DNA of 64,000 nt from Glossina fuscipes. Taxonomy: Eukaryota > Arthropoda > Insecta > Diptera > Glossinidae. The notes beneath the pieces are model-generated. The model was given only the letters and a program-made list of their open reading frames with translations. It was not told the DNA's origin and searched no databases. The position numbers and the translations under genes are program-made. Position 1 is the stretch's first letter. Every line of letters begins with the position of its first letter. The stretch lies in contig NW_023998490.1 in assembly GCF_014805625.2 (NCBI RefSeq), positions 713,231 through 777,230 of the forward strand. The letters are read 5' to 3'. This document shows positions 28,403-40,167 of the stretch, piece by piece.

Positions 28403-28524
28403 TTAAACGATGGGTGGTTGGTGGTTCTGACGGTGACGCAATATGCCACCATTTAGCATAAAGGGTGAGCGCGGTACGCTTGCAGCAAAAAGAGTTGTGG
28501 TTATAGAAATACTAAATGAAAACG
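28403..28524 (-). CDS. Candidate terminal exon of the CxxC gene
   Basis: On the minus strand, an AG at 28526-28525 (ttgctcag) precedes a frame that completes the phase left by exon i: G plus CG gives Ala. It then runs 39 further codons to TAA at 28405-28403. The translation includes ITTTLFAASVPRSPFMLNG and ends RHRQNHQPPIV. Codon choice in the second half looks coding-like (CGT CAC CGT CAG AAC CAC CAA CCA CCC ATC). Against it: the tract before the AG is not strongly pyrimidine-rich, one in three random acceptors would match the phase, and I know no homologue for the C-terminus. The minus strand beyond the stop is A-rich over several hundred bases, compatible with a 3' UTR. Confidence 0.3.
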
Positions 28525-30536
28525 CTGAGCAATATTAAGCTGGTATTCCTTTACATTGAACTGACTGCATTCATGATGGCATGGCACGAGTAAAGTTGTT
28601 GTTTCTGATATGGTTGACATAATAACACCAAGTAATTCAATTCGTTAAACTTTATATTAATGATGTTGTGATGTTGATGAAAGGGTAAGAGAATCAGTGA
28701 AGTGCAGGACATACATAATAAAAAGTTATTCGTATCTATTGTAACGTTAGTAACGCAATAAAACAACAAACTTAATAAGCGTTTTACGATAATGAGTTTT
28801 CTTTAGCATAAAGCAATTTTTGCTTTCAAAACATGCAAAATTCACGCAATCCTGCCACTTAAGTGAATACAATAATAATAATAATACTTTTCGCCAGCTA
28901 TTAGAAAAGTAAGCCATTAACGTATTATTAAGGCTAATAATAAATGCGAAATTCGTTAGTTACGCAAAAAGTATGAGAACACTGTCGTGGTTCATTATTT
29001 CGACATAAATTCATAACCCGTATATGCTATAAGATCAAGGTCTCTCCCTATAACAGCGGTGTGGTAAATTACGAATTTCTTCATACTATAGACAATACGT
29101 GGCACAATTCGCCAGCATTTTAAAACAGGCCACTAAGTGTCACATGGTTCTGTGAGATTTTTCACTGAACAAATTCAACTTGTATCTTTCCCGAAACGGT
29201 GCATTTTCCTGACTTACCTCCGCCCCACTTCCAGTTAATCTCGAAGAACAAAAAACCATCCTGAGGACGTTATTTTAATACAATTGCAAATATCTTACGC
29301 ACACTTTTCTAAACTAAAGTAAAACATATCGCGTTATCTACATGAAATTTGGCGTAATATTACGACATCAGTAGTCGTCCTACCCTTTGATCGTAGTATC
29401 AGATTATGGCGGCTATAACACTTAAATTGGGATATGTATATTGGAAGGGGACTTTTTAAAATCTACCATTATATGATTATTTGCTAAGCAAAGGTCACTA
29501 CTACCCGCTTACTTGTAACGCAAATTGTAACGCACGATTCGACGCACGGCTGTTGACGATAGTTTGTTGTTGGAACAAAATATTTTTGTTGCGATTGTAG
29601 CTAATTTTCGAACCTCAGAGGAAGATTTTAATTAAGGAGAAATTTATTAACAAAACTTAAAAATCGAGAGCAAAAGCTCCTCTATTTGAAAAAAACAGGA
29701 AAACTTTCAGCGGCATAATGGAGAGCATAGTTTCGGTCTTAATCTAATTCTGACCTAAGAATAATTATCCCAGACAAAGTCTCCAAATAGCGATTTCAAA
29801 GGACAAACTGTTAATTGGCAGTCTGCAAACCAAGTCTAGATCTTTTCCATTATTTACTCTCATCAGTACGACTTATATAATGGATAGAGCTTCCGATGTA
29901 CACTTCTCTGAATTAGAAAGATTAGGCAACTCTTTAGGCAATATCTCTTTAATTTATACTGGCGTCCTCTCCGCTAGAATATCCAAAAGTTCTTTGCATC
30001 GAAGAGAACCGCATTTACTCATGAGAAAGTTGAATAAATTTGTAAAATTTTTTTTCACGATTTGTGTGTTGGAATAAATGCTTGCACGTTGACTGGGATC
30101 TTAAAATAGTCTTTCTTATCAATAAAAAAAGAATGACTGAGCCACGCAATCCTAGAAATCAAATGAGACTTTTCACGCTACATTAAAGATGTTCGCTAAA
30201 TCCTACAATCGCGGGATTTTGAAAGCTTTTCACTGATAGACTAAAACATGGAATTATAAAATAAATGTAAAAATCAATTGTTTTGTTTATCTTGTATATT
30301 AGAACCGTACATTGATCAAGAAGAGTTGTTTTTGCCATTTTTTGGATAGAATTCCCAGTACACAAAGTTTTTGTTTGCTTTATGGATAAAAACAAACAAA
30401 CATCACAATAATCAACGACAAACAGATGTCTTTTTCAAAAGAAAGAGAAGAAGGAAACGTATGAAAGATACGAGCAAAGCAATGAAAACAAGACCAGAAT
30501 AAGATAACGAAAAACTCTCCTTATCATAAAAAAAAA

Positions 30537-30567
30537 TATATATATATTTATATATATATATATATAT
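30537..30567 (+). repeat. AT microsatellite
   Basis: A TA tract with one TTTA interruption. Confidence 0.85.
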
Positions 30568-32857
30568 TCCAATGAAAGAAAAGCAATAACTGTTTGCATT
30601 ACTAACTTATACTAAATAACGGATAATACAGTATGGCTTTCTCCCAACGGTGACCATAAGATTTTACAAGCCTGTCGAAACTTTATCCATTGCATTTAGC
30701 TGAGGAAGAGCTCTTGAAGAAATTTCCCTTGTAAAAATTCTCAGCTCACTCAAGCTTCCATTGCATAAAAGGCGATATGCATTTCTATATCTTACATCTA
30801 CGATAATAGCAGAGTGTATATTAAGTGTGCGCACTGTACGCGATTACTCGTGAAATGTTAATGTTGTAAGGTAGAACGGGCTTTTACGAATTTTACATGA
30901 AATTAAGTTCGCACATCTGCTTTTTGAGTTTTAGGACAGTGCAAGTTTTATTTGCAGTTCTTAGATCTATTTACCAATTACAATAATTCTTCCACCATTC
31001 TTGTCCGTATAAATATTACGATTCAACTCTCTTGACTCGGCTGACTTTTGCTATCCGCAAATATTCTGCTTATACACTTTTTTACCGGCAATTTATCGGT
31101 ATCTAACCTCATCGTCTCGACATTTTTGTGTTAATCGCTTTTCCCACTAAATGCTGCTTCGAGTCTTTTCGACCATCGCCAGCTGCATAAGGCAAGTAAA
31201 ATCAAGTTAGGATTAGGATGTGTATTTGGCATTCCCTTCCTTTCGAATTTCGTTTCATGAAAACTCAAATCGTTAAATTTGGGATTTTCGTCACTTATAT
31301 ACTTCTCCTGCTATTATTGCATCAATCGACTCGGAACCGTTTTATGTCGCCGTCAATCCCGTTTGGGATTGGACCACTTCCTATGTAATACCGTATTTTG
31401 AAACACAGACTCCTGGCTTGATGTTGTCTATGTAATGTTGGTTCTTACCCTACCGTACCGTGTTAACTTGTACTTATAACCCTAAGATTAGAATATAATG
31501 GTTGCGAGCTTCTCGCTCTTTCAAATTTGAATTTTAAATCGCGTTACGTAACAAACCCTAGGATTTTTATAGCTTCTCGAATCTTATCTGTTACCACTTA
31601 AAGGAGCAGATGTATGTAAACATATACATTCCTGCTTATATTCACGAGAAAATTTTTACCATAGAGATTTCTTACCAGATATTTATTTAATTTCTTTTTA
31701 TTTCTTTCTTTTCAATCTCACTTGCCTGATAGAACTGGGGTAAGAGGAAGCAGCGGCAAATGTTATTCTATTGGTTTTCTTTATTTACTTATACATATAT
31801 CCTTTAACTATTTATAAAAAGATACTCGTTTTTTTTCCTTTTGCTTTTCTTCTTCTAAACTCTTAACTTTTATGTATATTTTCAACAAAATTCGGTCTCG
31901 TTCTTTTTGGTCTTTTCCTACAGTTTCTCTTTGCATTCGTTTGCATCTACGTAAAATGTTTGCGGTTAACTTGTGCATGCGTGCGTTTATGTGTACGTGA
32001 TATTTGTATTCGTTTACTTTCTTTTAACAAATAAAAGTATGTTTATTGCGGAAATTAAATAAAATGCAGATTTTAACCACCACTGTATTGTTGGTACTAA
32101 AAAGGCGTAAGACCAGACAACAGAAAACAACAAATTTCAACCAACATCAATAGAAAAGAAATTTAACATTTTATAAAAAAATTAAATAAAAAATATATGA
32201 AATCGTCGCTTGGCAGTAAAAAAAGGCACTTTAAAAGAAAATGTAATGAAAAATAACACTAAAATGAAATACAATACAAAAGGAAAAGGTTTTGTTGTAC
32301 GAAGTGTTTCAAAGGTGAAAGTAGCAGTAGGTAAAAGTTCTACATAAACTGGTAAATAATTACAAGGTTATGAATGTAGGGCTCATTATATAAATTTCAC
32401 GAAATTAACTGAAAGTTTTATTTAATGGCTGCAGAATTTCATCTTCTCTCATCAGTAAGGAGAGAAAAGGAAAACAAACGATGATCAAACTGAAAACAAG
32501 GAACTTTCCACGACTTGCTCCTTACAATAACTAACGAACCGAACGAATTTCAAATCATCAATTGCCAAGAAAGCGACCAACGTAGCTTACGGTGTGTGTG
32601 TGTGCGAAATGTATGCACATTTGGAAACAATTTGCGAACAAGGTTTATATGATAAAGTTGTTGTACATTGTTGCTTGCATGTAATTATGTACAGGAGACC
32701 AGCGGAGGGCTAGATTTTTTCCGAAAAATTTGGCGGGTTTAAATGGCATTCACATGAAGATAGTATAAAATCCGCTTCATTAAAATAATTCAATTTCACT
32801 TCGACTGTTTGCTGATCAAAAAATGAAAAGTTAAACTAGACCATAACTGTTCACTTC

Positions 32858-32880
32858 TTTTTTTTTTTTTTTTTTTTTTT
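32858..32880 (+). repeat. T23 homopolymer
   Basis: An uninterrupted T run of 23, flanked by TCACTTC and GTGTAAT. Confidence 0.9.
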
Positions 32881-35538
32881 GTGTAATATAACTGCTCACA
32901 GATGTGATGTTTCCTAAACATGTAACAAGCATACTTCAACAGAGATCCAGGCGTGTCCACCCCGCTGAGGATTAACCGCAGGTATTACCGACTTGATTAC
33001 TACTTGGCTATGTGATAGCCCTTCTTACTCCTATACGATAAGCTCGGAAAAAGCTTCAAACGGAGTGTCTCCTGTACGTATAACAAAGAGGTGGCGAGAA
33101 AAGGGTAGCAGACTGGAGCACTTGCTATAGTTACGAGTACACGCCGAAGGCTGAGCGCAGCTAACGTCTATTTAATAGTCGCGCTTTTTAACCACTTGAT
33201 TTGTCGTACCCAACGCACAAAACATGCTTAAAAAGGTTCTCGTAAGCATTGTGATGCGAATTTAAGCAAACATAACCTCACAAAATATATCGATATGTCG
33301 ATAAAATAATTCATAAAAAACAGATTAGAGGATATTTGTGTCAAAGGAAATAACTTATGACAGAAACTAAACACTAATATTTTCCAGTAATAGATGTAGA
33401 ATAAAATATGGTGATGTCGCCCTTCTCAAGGCCAAAAACAGCGCTTTTATATGTATCTAGTAGGAATCGTCTGATCTTAAATAAAAGAGAGTTAATGATC
33501 ACAGTTCTTTTACAGAGTTACTAATATCTTCCATCGAGATGCCACATATTCCATTAAGTGTGCAATGCCTTGCCATATTACAAGTCATGAGTCCGTCCGA
33601 TCCGGATTCTGATAGCTATCAAAAAATAAGACCAATTTCCACAAAGCTTATCTGGAAAGGAAGAATAAGACTTCATTTCAATTTTCAGACATATCCCCGA
33701 GCCTTTCGACGTAAAAATAATCTATAACGTATTTTCACGACTTATCTCTTCTGTTGTTTATTACAAACGCACAAACGAATACAACACAGACTGGTCTTTG
33801 TAGGACACTAATTGTTTGCGAAGTTTCCTCTGCAATTTTAAATCTTTCATCTTAGTTGCTATAGTATATGCATTTTAAGTTTCCACTTTCCATTAAAAGT
33901 GTTAGTGCTTCTTAAAAAAATTGCCAAATTTAATTTATTTAATTAAATAAAGAGGGATTCCAACTAAGCTCATAGAGCAATGTTCGAACTCACTGCCAGG
34001 ATTATGTGATTTTAAGCCGCTGCCTTTTTTGGAAGGGCATCCTAAGCATGAAGCGCATCACAAGAAACAACAAATGACTAACGATTTAAATTTCCCAATG
34101 CCGAAAACATTTGTCATCAATTACATCCACATGTTTCCATCACCATAGCGAACAAAAGAACGATCCAAGCTCGCCGCACGGACTTCTTTGCTAGATTTTT
34201 TACTTTTCTAATTATCTTTCTCTTTACTCATTGAGGTGAATTAAAAGAAAAAATGTAGAAAAACAAGGCTTTTACTCATTTCGAGACGCCCTTTAAATTT
34301 TGATACGATTACAGGGATTGTTTGGAAATTCAAAAAAAAGAAAGCAAGCTTCACTTTACTTTGAAGATGGCCTTACATGAACACTTTCTCTGCTCCTAGA
34401 TATAAGTCAAAGGGAAATCACTTCAAAATATCAGATTTCTTGGAAATGGTTTTAGAAAGATTAAAACGTAAATTACCTACACCCATCCTTAGGCTCGACC
34501 TAAGACATTCTCCAATAGCCTATACAGCAAATTTTAGTTTCGTTAGCTGAGTTCTGTGATTTTGTCTGAAAATGCCCGAAACAAAGCTGACTGAAAGCAA
34601 AATTTGAAAAGTGCCCTTGGAAAGGTTAGGTTAATCGTAGACCAAACGGAAGAGTTTCTATTTCTGATAAAATATTTAATTCCATGAACACTAATCGTTA
34701 TTCATAAAATATATTTAAAAAAAAAAAAAAGAAGCCAAATATATAATATTTAACATTTTTGCAAATGAAATGACTCACTAATAACTCACAACAATTGTCC
34801 GTAAAGTCAATTGTTATTAATTATCATAAAAATGATGTATTAAAACAAACATCCTTCCACCACCCGTGGTCGGATGATGAGTTTAAAGGTAATGGGACAA
34901 CTAGTAGACTAAATAAACTTTAAATTTAAGACTATTTATTTATTCATTTATTCTTTTTATTTTTTTTTTTTTTTTGTAGTTTCCATAACGCATTTTTGCG
35001 TGTTTAACAAACGAAATGAAAAAATTATTTTTTTGCTAGGTTACCCCGATCTTGGGTACCGTAACACATTTTAGTTGCATAAACAACATGATATTCAACA
35101 CATTTTCTTAATCCGCTTACGTTGGGTATTAGTAAAATTTTAATACGATTTATAGATAAAACAAACAAACAAACAAATAACAAATGTAAAATATTGTTTT
35201 CACCACAGTTTTAAATTTCCCCCCCCGCAACAACATATATACTATTCATACAAATATATGTAACATAAATACAATACAATAGAAGTTGAGGGCAACTAAG
35301 GCACTTGTGACTAAATGTTAAGTGAAGCCAATTGAAATTTATTGACTACAAAGTTCCAGAAGAGAAAAATAAATATAAAAATACGATTTGCATTTGTATA
35401 TTTAAGAAAGAGATTGTTGCCATTGTATCTTTTCTAACAGGCTTAAATATAATGTTAAATGGCATTTTCTTCTAAGTTTTCTTATTATTTTACGAATGAA
35501 ATTCGATATGCGCAATACAAGCAGAGGAAAACACTTAC

Positions 35539-35620
35539 CTTCTCTAGATTTATCGTATAGCTTTGGTGAACTGTTCTTTTTGGCTGACGAAGCCACTGGC
35601 CTCATGGTATTATTAAGCGG
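35539..35620 (-). CDS. Exon i: short basic/Ser-rich exon, last firmly placed
   Basis: Acceptor ccgtatttcag begins a phase-0 exon: PLNNTMRPVASSAKKNSSPK, then LYDKSRE and one extra base before donor GTAAGT. The consensus donor argues for splicing rather than reading on into the in-frame sequence that stops at about 35402. The exon needs a downstream exon whose first two bases complete a codon starting with G. The KK and SSPK residues could belong to a nuclear localisation or phosphorylation site, but this is only suggestive. Whether all transcripts include the exon is unknown. Confidence 0.75.
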
Positions 35621-35679
35621 CTGAAATACGGAATAAGCGATAGAAAGGTAATTGATTTATGGCAAATGTTAAGCAACGC

Positions 35680-35702
<23 letters not shown>
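35680..35702 (+). repeat. A homopolymer in the exon h-i intron
   Basis: An A run that reads as T on the gene strand, lying 13 bases inside the donor of exon h. It creates a spurious open frame with poly-Lys or poly-Phe. Confidence 0.9.
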
Positions 35703-35710
<8 letters not shown>

Positions 35711-35714
35711 CTAC

Positions 35715-35856
35715 AATCCGATCAGAACGTTCACCGCAAGGTAAACGAGCCACTGCAGCGTCAGGACTGTCTTCGGGCGGTGGTGGTTGTGGTACCCAAT
35801 TGTAAGCGCGCTTTGAGATCGGAACACCGAAACGTTCATGCGTTGAGGCTTGCTGC
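35715..35856 (-). CDS. Exon h: proline-rich segment after module 4
   Basis: Acceptor acattgcag completes an Arg codon, and the exon reads QQASTHERFGVPISKRAYNW, then VPQPPPPEDSPDAAVARLPC and GERSDRI. It carries a four-proline run with acidic residues and one isolated cysteine. It ends on a codon boundary at donor GTAGGT, immediately followed in the intron by a T-rich run on the minus strand (the A run at 35680-35702 of the plus strand). GC content is clearly higher than in the flanking introns, as expected for coding DNA. No domain is recognised in this part. Confidence 0.83.
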
Positions 35857-35923
35857 CTGCAATGTAAATAAGAATAAATTAATCCTGTGCACTTTTCCAA
35901 TATTAAAATGCTGTTAGGCTTAC

Positions 35924-36142
35924 CTTAGACTTTCGTAACAATCTAAGCACACGACTGCATATTCACCGTTTTCCAGCAGGAGACCGTCATCATTTTTCCG
36001 ATTTTTCAAAAACGGAAACTCATTGACCGGCAAAGCTCGCACCCTTTTCCGATACGTTGTAATGCCACATAAATGGCAAATATAATCATGCCAATTATAT
36101 TTACGATCAAGAGGATTCACAGCAGAACTTTGAGACTCATAT
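35924..36142 (-). CDS. Exon g: complete CxxC module 4
   Basis: Acceptor catcttag adds the last base of the Lys codon, giving [20 protein letters not shown]. Residues 418-421 are CHLC, then a basic stretch [18 protein letters not shown] at 437-440, and CLDC at 461/464. The spacing of 39 residues is the shortest of the four modules, and this is the only module contained in a single exon. The open frame extends further 5' through the intron as far as an ATG at 36195, but that translation ([11 protein letters not shown]) precedes a good acceptor and does not resemble the family. The exon ends YESL plus AG at donor GTAAGC. Confidence 0.88.
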
Positions 36143-36226
36143 CTAAGATGATGTTCATAATGGAAGAAATTTTTTAAATTACAATTTACTTTCATACATA
36201 GCTAAGATAAATAATTGGGAACATAC

Positions 36227-36354
36227 TTGCGCCATTGCTTAACCAATGAATGAAAACAAAAGGTACACACCAGAGCTGACATATCTTTACGCAATTGCTC
36301 GGCATTTGGTAAAGTGTTGTGTTTTAAGAAAAAAGGAAAATATGGACGTGAACC
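36227..36354 (-). CDS. Exon f: second half of CxxC module 3
   Basis: Acceptor ttctttag starts a phase-0 exon reading [13 protein letters not shown]. The PYFPF motif at residues 357-361 corresponds to YYPF of module 1 and EFPF of module 4. The second CxxC pair, LVCTFCFH, is at 383/386, 46 residues after the first pair, followed by SLVKQWRK. The exon ends with two bases of a Lys codon before donor GTATGT. It is 128 nt long and too short for a simple ORF screen. Its identity rests on phase agreement at both ends and on the repeated motif order. Confidence 0.85.
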
Positions 36355-38918
36355 CTAAAGAAAAATGATTACATTTCGTTAGCAATATTTTAAATAGCAA
36401 TAGACAACAAAGTGACAATAATTTGTTAGTGTAATTTTCAAAATACTTAACTCTAATAGACGAAAGTACGCATATAGTTCTATTGACTCAGAAAACCTGA
36501 TATCTAATAAGAAACAATGCGAAAATTTATTTGTTTTCAATCTTCGCCTAGGGGTTCAAAAACCAGCAAATAAAATCAAGACAATTTAGATTAGAAAGTC
36601 CTTGACTTTTAACAAATTATTTTGGACCAGCCTCGTTTTTCAAATTATGATTTTCTAAGCCGCACACTTTTCCAAGGTTTGACTTTAATTTGTCTACAAA
36701 AAAAAATTAAAATTTCCTTCAAAATTGCGTAGTATTTCTTATGTAAGCATAGCACGTAGTAGCAGTATCGAAATCTCATTAAACAATATGTAGTTGAAGA
36801 CCTGATATATCTTATGTCCCTATTTTCTTAACATATCACGCGTCACTACCACCGATTGAATTATTTAGTGATGAGGTCTCCGCAAATCTTCACCAAACTT
36901 GATTATTTCAGGGAAGTAAAAATCGTACGAGCCTTAATGTAGACTGACCTCATTGTCCTTCAAATCATCTCGGTACAAGTAGTAAGTAGTAAATTATTCA
37001 TTTTTTCTTTAAATATTAGAGAACACTCACTCAAACCCTGTAAAAGCTAAAAAGATTTGAGAATTTTCTAGGAATCGTAGTGTTTTTCTGCAATTTTTCG
37101 AAGAATTTGTGAATAAACTTTGCTTTGCTTAGACAATCATTTACAACATTTCACTTTTCGTGATTAAATGAATTTCTGAGAAATTAATCCACTTGTAAAA
37201 ATCGAGCGATAATTACTTGTGCGTTTAATATCGAAGCATCATGTGCTCTTCCAGCGTGGGATATGAATAGTAATAATAATCAGCATTATTTTATAATTGT
37301 CGGGAACATTTTCCCTTCCAAAAAAAATTGAAAAGAAAAATTTGTTTAATATTTAATGATTTTTTTGCCCAAAAATATTACTCAGAATGAAATAACTCCC
37401 TCGTCTTTATGAGTTCTTTCTTACATTTCTAAAAAGGAATACAAAAAAAAAAAATATATAAATAAGAAAATGAAAAAAGTCATTACAAATTCAAAATATT
37501 AATGAAGACGCGGAACAAAGTTGAACATATTCTTCTTTACTTAATTTAGCCTGCAAGGCGTAAGAAGTCATCGGGGAAATTACATAAATTTAATGCTTGC
37601 GTAGCGATTGTAGTGCAGTATAAACATAATATCTATTTATTATCTGATGAAAGGAAGCATTTTGTTTTTATTGCTATAGCTGAAGAAGTGCAGTTGTACA
37701 GAACACTACATCATTTAAAATTTACAAAAACGTAAACAACTTTGTTTTTTAGGAATTTGAGCAGAGTTACCCGTCTCTAATACAATAAATGAAGACATTG
37801 TTGTATTCTAATGACAAATAAATTTTGAAACAAGCAAATAAATTATATTCGGTGCGACGTATTCTTTTATACCCTAAAAAAAGGACAAAAAAAGGAACAC
37901 AGTTCAATTTCCATTGACTCCAGCGTTGTGGAGACGTGGCCGTTAGATTTCAACTTTTATCGCTTGTCTATTGCAGTTTATAAGTTATTGGCAGAGAGCC
38001 CATTAAGCACCGATTTTCTTAGTTTCTGCTGCAATGTAACCGTATCTTTTGACAAGTTTGGCTCATTGTCGATGCCAATCTACGTGCGATAAATTTCCCT
38101 ATTTGTGCAAATTTCAAGGCCATCCTTCCAAGGATGTTTATACAATGCTACAAGCGTTTTGACAAAAAAATTCGATAAATTTCGATAAACTGTAACAGTA
38201 GGCGTGGTCGATCTTTTTCATTTTTATAATAAGTTGCTACAGAATCGTTTGTGGAATGCACACGAAACCTTTTTTAGTTTTATCTAAGTAGTGAGCAATA
38301 TGTTCGATATATTTTTTTTTTTCAATAAAAACTGTTCCCAACTGCTGTGGTGGTGAAGGCGTGTGCTAATTTCTGTCCAAGCACTTGCAATATTTTTGCC
38401 AAATATTATGCTGAAAAAGTCGATGTCTTTACTTTTGCTATCAGGGGAATGTTTACCGTAAACACTACACAAAGAAGCAGAATTTGGTGCTGATCAAAAA
38501 TATGTACACTTCCTACTGCAGTCCCTGAAGTTTTCTCCTTGGTATTGCAAACATTCGCAAACCTGTCCTCTTATGATAGTTAAAAAAACTAAAATAAATT
38601 TTAAAAATACGAGAACCTTAATATATTTTAATCCAATATGTAGGGCTGGGTGTACTACAGCTTTTCAATATGAAATTTTCCGTCAATAATTATTAAAGTC
38701 ATAGTTAGATAAGAAGAACGTGAATCTTTTGGAGAGTGAGTGCTTCTAAGACGATTATGTATCGTATCAATTGCTACATACACATTATTTTAATTACACG
38801 AATAATTACAGTCGTCCATTTGAGTTCAACGACTATGTTCGGGTACTTTTTAAAAATATTCTGATTTGTTAGTTTACTTAGCAAAGGCGTAACTTTAGAC
38901 TTAAAAATTCAAATATAC
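36355..38918 (-). other. 2.6 kb intron between exons e and f
   Basis: This is bounded by donor GTATAT at 38918 and acceptor ttctttag ending at 36355. It is mostly unique AT-rich sequence with one dispersed repeat of family C near 37.9-38.2 kb. No open frame in it looks coding. Confidence 0.75.
37930..38190 (+). repeat. Dispersed repeat family C copy
   Basis: GCAGTTTATAAGTTATTGGC and GATGCCAATCTACGTGCGA followed by AAATTTCCC match the family C block order seen at 0.12 and 46.4 kb. The copy lies inside the intron between exons e and f. Confidence 0.45.
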
Positions 38919-39111
38919 CTCTTTACTGGCGTAGAGAACTCGTGCCAGTGTTAAATCTGAATGTAAACCGCATAGGAAGCAATAAATGGAAGTTGTTGTA
39001 GCAGGCGTTGATGATACCGACGGCGTTGACGGAGGTGTATTAATACTTAAACCACCATGCCGAGAACCATTCGGTGAAGTTGAGGTTATAATAGGAGAAG
39101 GAATGTTGTAT
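38919..39111 (-). CDS. Exon e: Ser/Thr/Pro linker and first half of CxxC module 3
   Basis: Acceptor gattttag adds one base to complete an Arg codon, giving EHRRYNIPSPIITSTSPNG. A linker rich in Ser, Thr and Pro (SINTPPSTPSVSSTPATTT) leads to SIYCFLCGLH, the first CxxC pair of module 3 at residues 333/336. The exon ends ...LYASKE on a codon boundary at donor GTATAT. The open frame has no ATG near its beginning, so it is easily missed by ORF finders. The TPP/STP motifs could be phosphorylation sites for proline-directed kinases, but that is only inference. Confidence 0.85.
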
Positions 39112-39197
39112 CTAAAATCAAATGAAAAATATTAATAAAATTTTGGCAAAATTATTAGTTATTTGAAAGCAAAAAAAAAAAAGAAACGAAATTCAAC

Positions 39198-39473
39198 CTT
39201 CTATGCTCCAACGGAACACGTTCGGCATCCATAGTCTCCCATTGACGTGCCAAATGATTAACACAATCCTTACAGGCTAACACGCGATTACCATTCGGAT
39301 CGCTATTGATGGGCGTTACGCTGCTAGTTGATAAATTGCTATCACGGCCACTATTCGAATTGTTGGAGCCTTTGAGGCAAGGAAAATGCATGGCGTGGGA
39401 ATTCATGTGCTCTGCACTTGTAGACAACCACTCCATTTTATTGGAAGCACATAATGTTTTGCAAATATAGCAA
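39198..39473 (-). CDS. Exon d: CxxC module 2
   Basis: Acceptor gcatttag supplies the last base of the Pro codon, and the exon then reads [17 protein letters not shown]. This first CxxC pair (198/201) lies upstream of the first in-frame ATG, so an ORF call starting at the Met would miss it. The pair at 264/267 reads ACKDC. The 62-residue spacing is the longest of the four modules because of a Ser/Asn-rich insert ([16 protein letters not shown]). The sequence after the second pair, [21 protein letters not shown], is amphipathic and charged and resembles the VKQWRKYE that follows module 3. The exon ends in phase 2 at a weak donor, GTTGAA, confirmed by frame continuity into exon e. Confidence 0.85.
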
Positions 39474-39559
39474 CTAAATGCAATAAAAATTCAATTAATA
39501 ATAAAAAATCTTTAATTAATTAACAAAAACAAAGGAACAAAATTCCAATCAAAACTTAC

Positions 39560-39822
39560 GGATATTGACCATGACCATTTTCTATTTGTTGTTGTTGGTA
39601 TTGTTGCTGTTGTAATATTTGCGCCTGAGTTTGATGGCTTTGTTGTTGTTGCAGTTGTTGCTGCTGGTGTTGTTGTTGTTGGTGGTGATGATGATGATGC
39701 TGTTGCTGCTGCTGTTGTTGTTGTTGTTGTAAAGTGGGTGTATTAGGCCGTGAATCACTGCGCCTCAGAGGCTTTATATCACGCTGATTCGATGAAGAAT
39801 GATTGGAATTACTTTCATAAAC
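39560..39822 (-). CDS. Exon c: Gln/His-rich linker between modules 1 and 2
   Basis: Acceptor gattacag opens a phase-0 exon reading VYESNSNHSSSNQRDIKPLRR, then a Ser/Pro/Thr stretch. From about residue 141 to 189 it is a Gln/His low-complexity region: ten Gln, six His, then Gln blocks broken by His, Leu, Ser and Tyr. The underlying DNA is an imperfect CAG/CAA/CAT repeat, the opa type common in fly regulatory proteins. The exon ends ENGHGQY plus CC before donor GTAAGT, and the next exon completes the Pro codon just before the CYIC of module 2. The long repeat may vary in length between individuals. Such tracts are usually disordered and are often seen in transcription regulators, but that role is inference here. 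Confidence 0.87.
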
Positions 39823-40148
39823 CTGTAATCCATAAACAACATTGAAATTCTCTTTTTGCCTTTTTTCAATTCTTTGCAATTTATAATCGAAAAATACACA
39901 CGACAAAGCGCACACGATGCGCACGTGTGTTGTATTAAGCTTGTGAAATAATTAATAAAAATTATTCGTTCAGGTTTGCATTTACAATTAACAGATAAAT
40001 ATCACTTCAAAATTATAATATTAATAATAATAATCATTTCACACTGTTGTTATTATATGTAAATATTCAATTTAAATTTTTTATACGCACTACCTAAATA
40101 TGATGGTATAGTAATTGCATCGTTTGATTTGTAATACAAATCAAATAA

Positions 40149-40167
40149 GAGAGAGAGAGAGAGAGAG
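40149..40167 (+). repeat. GA microsatellite
   Basis: A short GA tract near the 3' end of the 16.8 kb intron. Confidence 0.9.

Larger units (their letters stand above)
28525..35538 (-). other. Downstream intron or intergenic DNA after exon i
   Basis: Exon i ends in a consensus donor, so at least the upper part of this stretch is intron. Its lower limit is the candidate terminal exon at 28.4-28.5 kb, if that is real. The region is AT-rich with a T23 run at 32858-32880, an AT microsatellite near 30.55 kb and a family B repeat near 33.06 kb. No exon with matching phase, motif and good splice sites was found inside. Confidence 0.5.

Noticed and set aside
36143..36195. Start of a gene at the ATG at 36195 ([18 protein letters not shown])
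   Set aside because: The stretch lies before a good acceptor at 36143. Joining to exon f restores the Lys codon and the motif order, so the ATG is intronic.
39474..39924. Gene start at 39924 (MRIVCALSCVFF) or at the Met at 39437
   Set aside because: The first precedes the acceptor of exon c. The second would cut off the first CxxC pair of module 2, which is encoded in frame upstream and joined by splicing.
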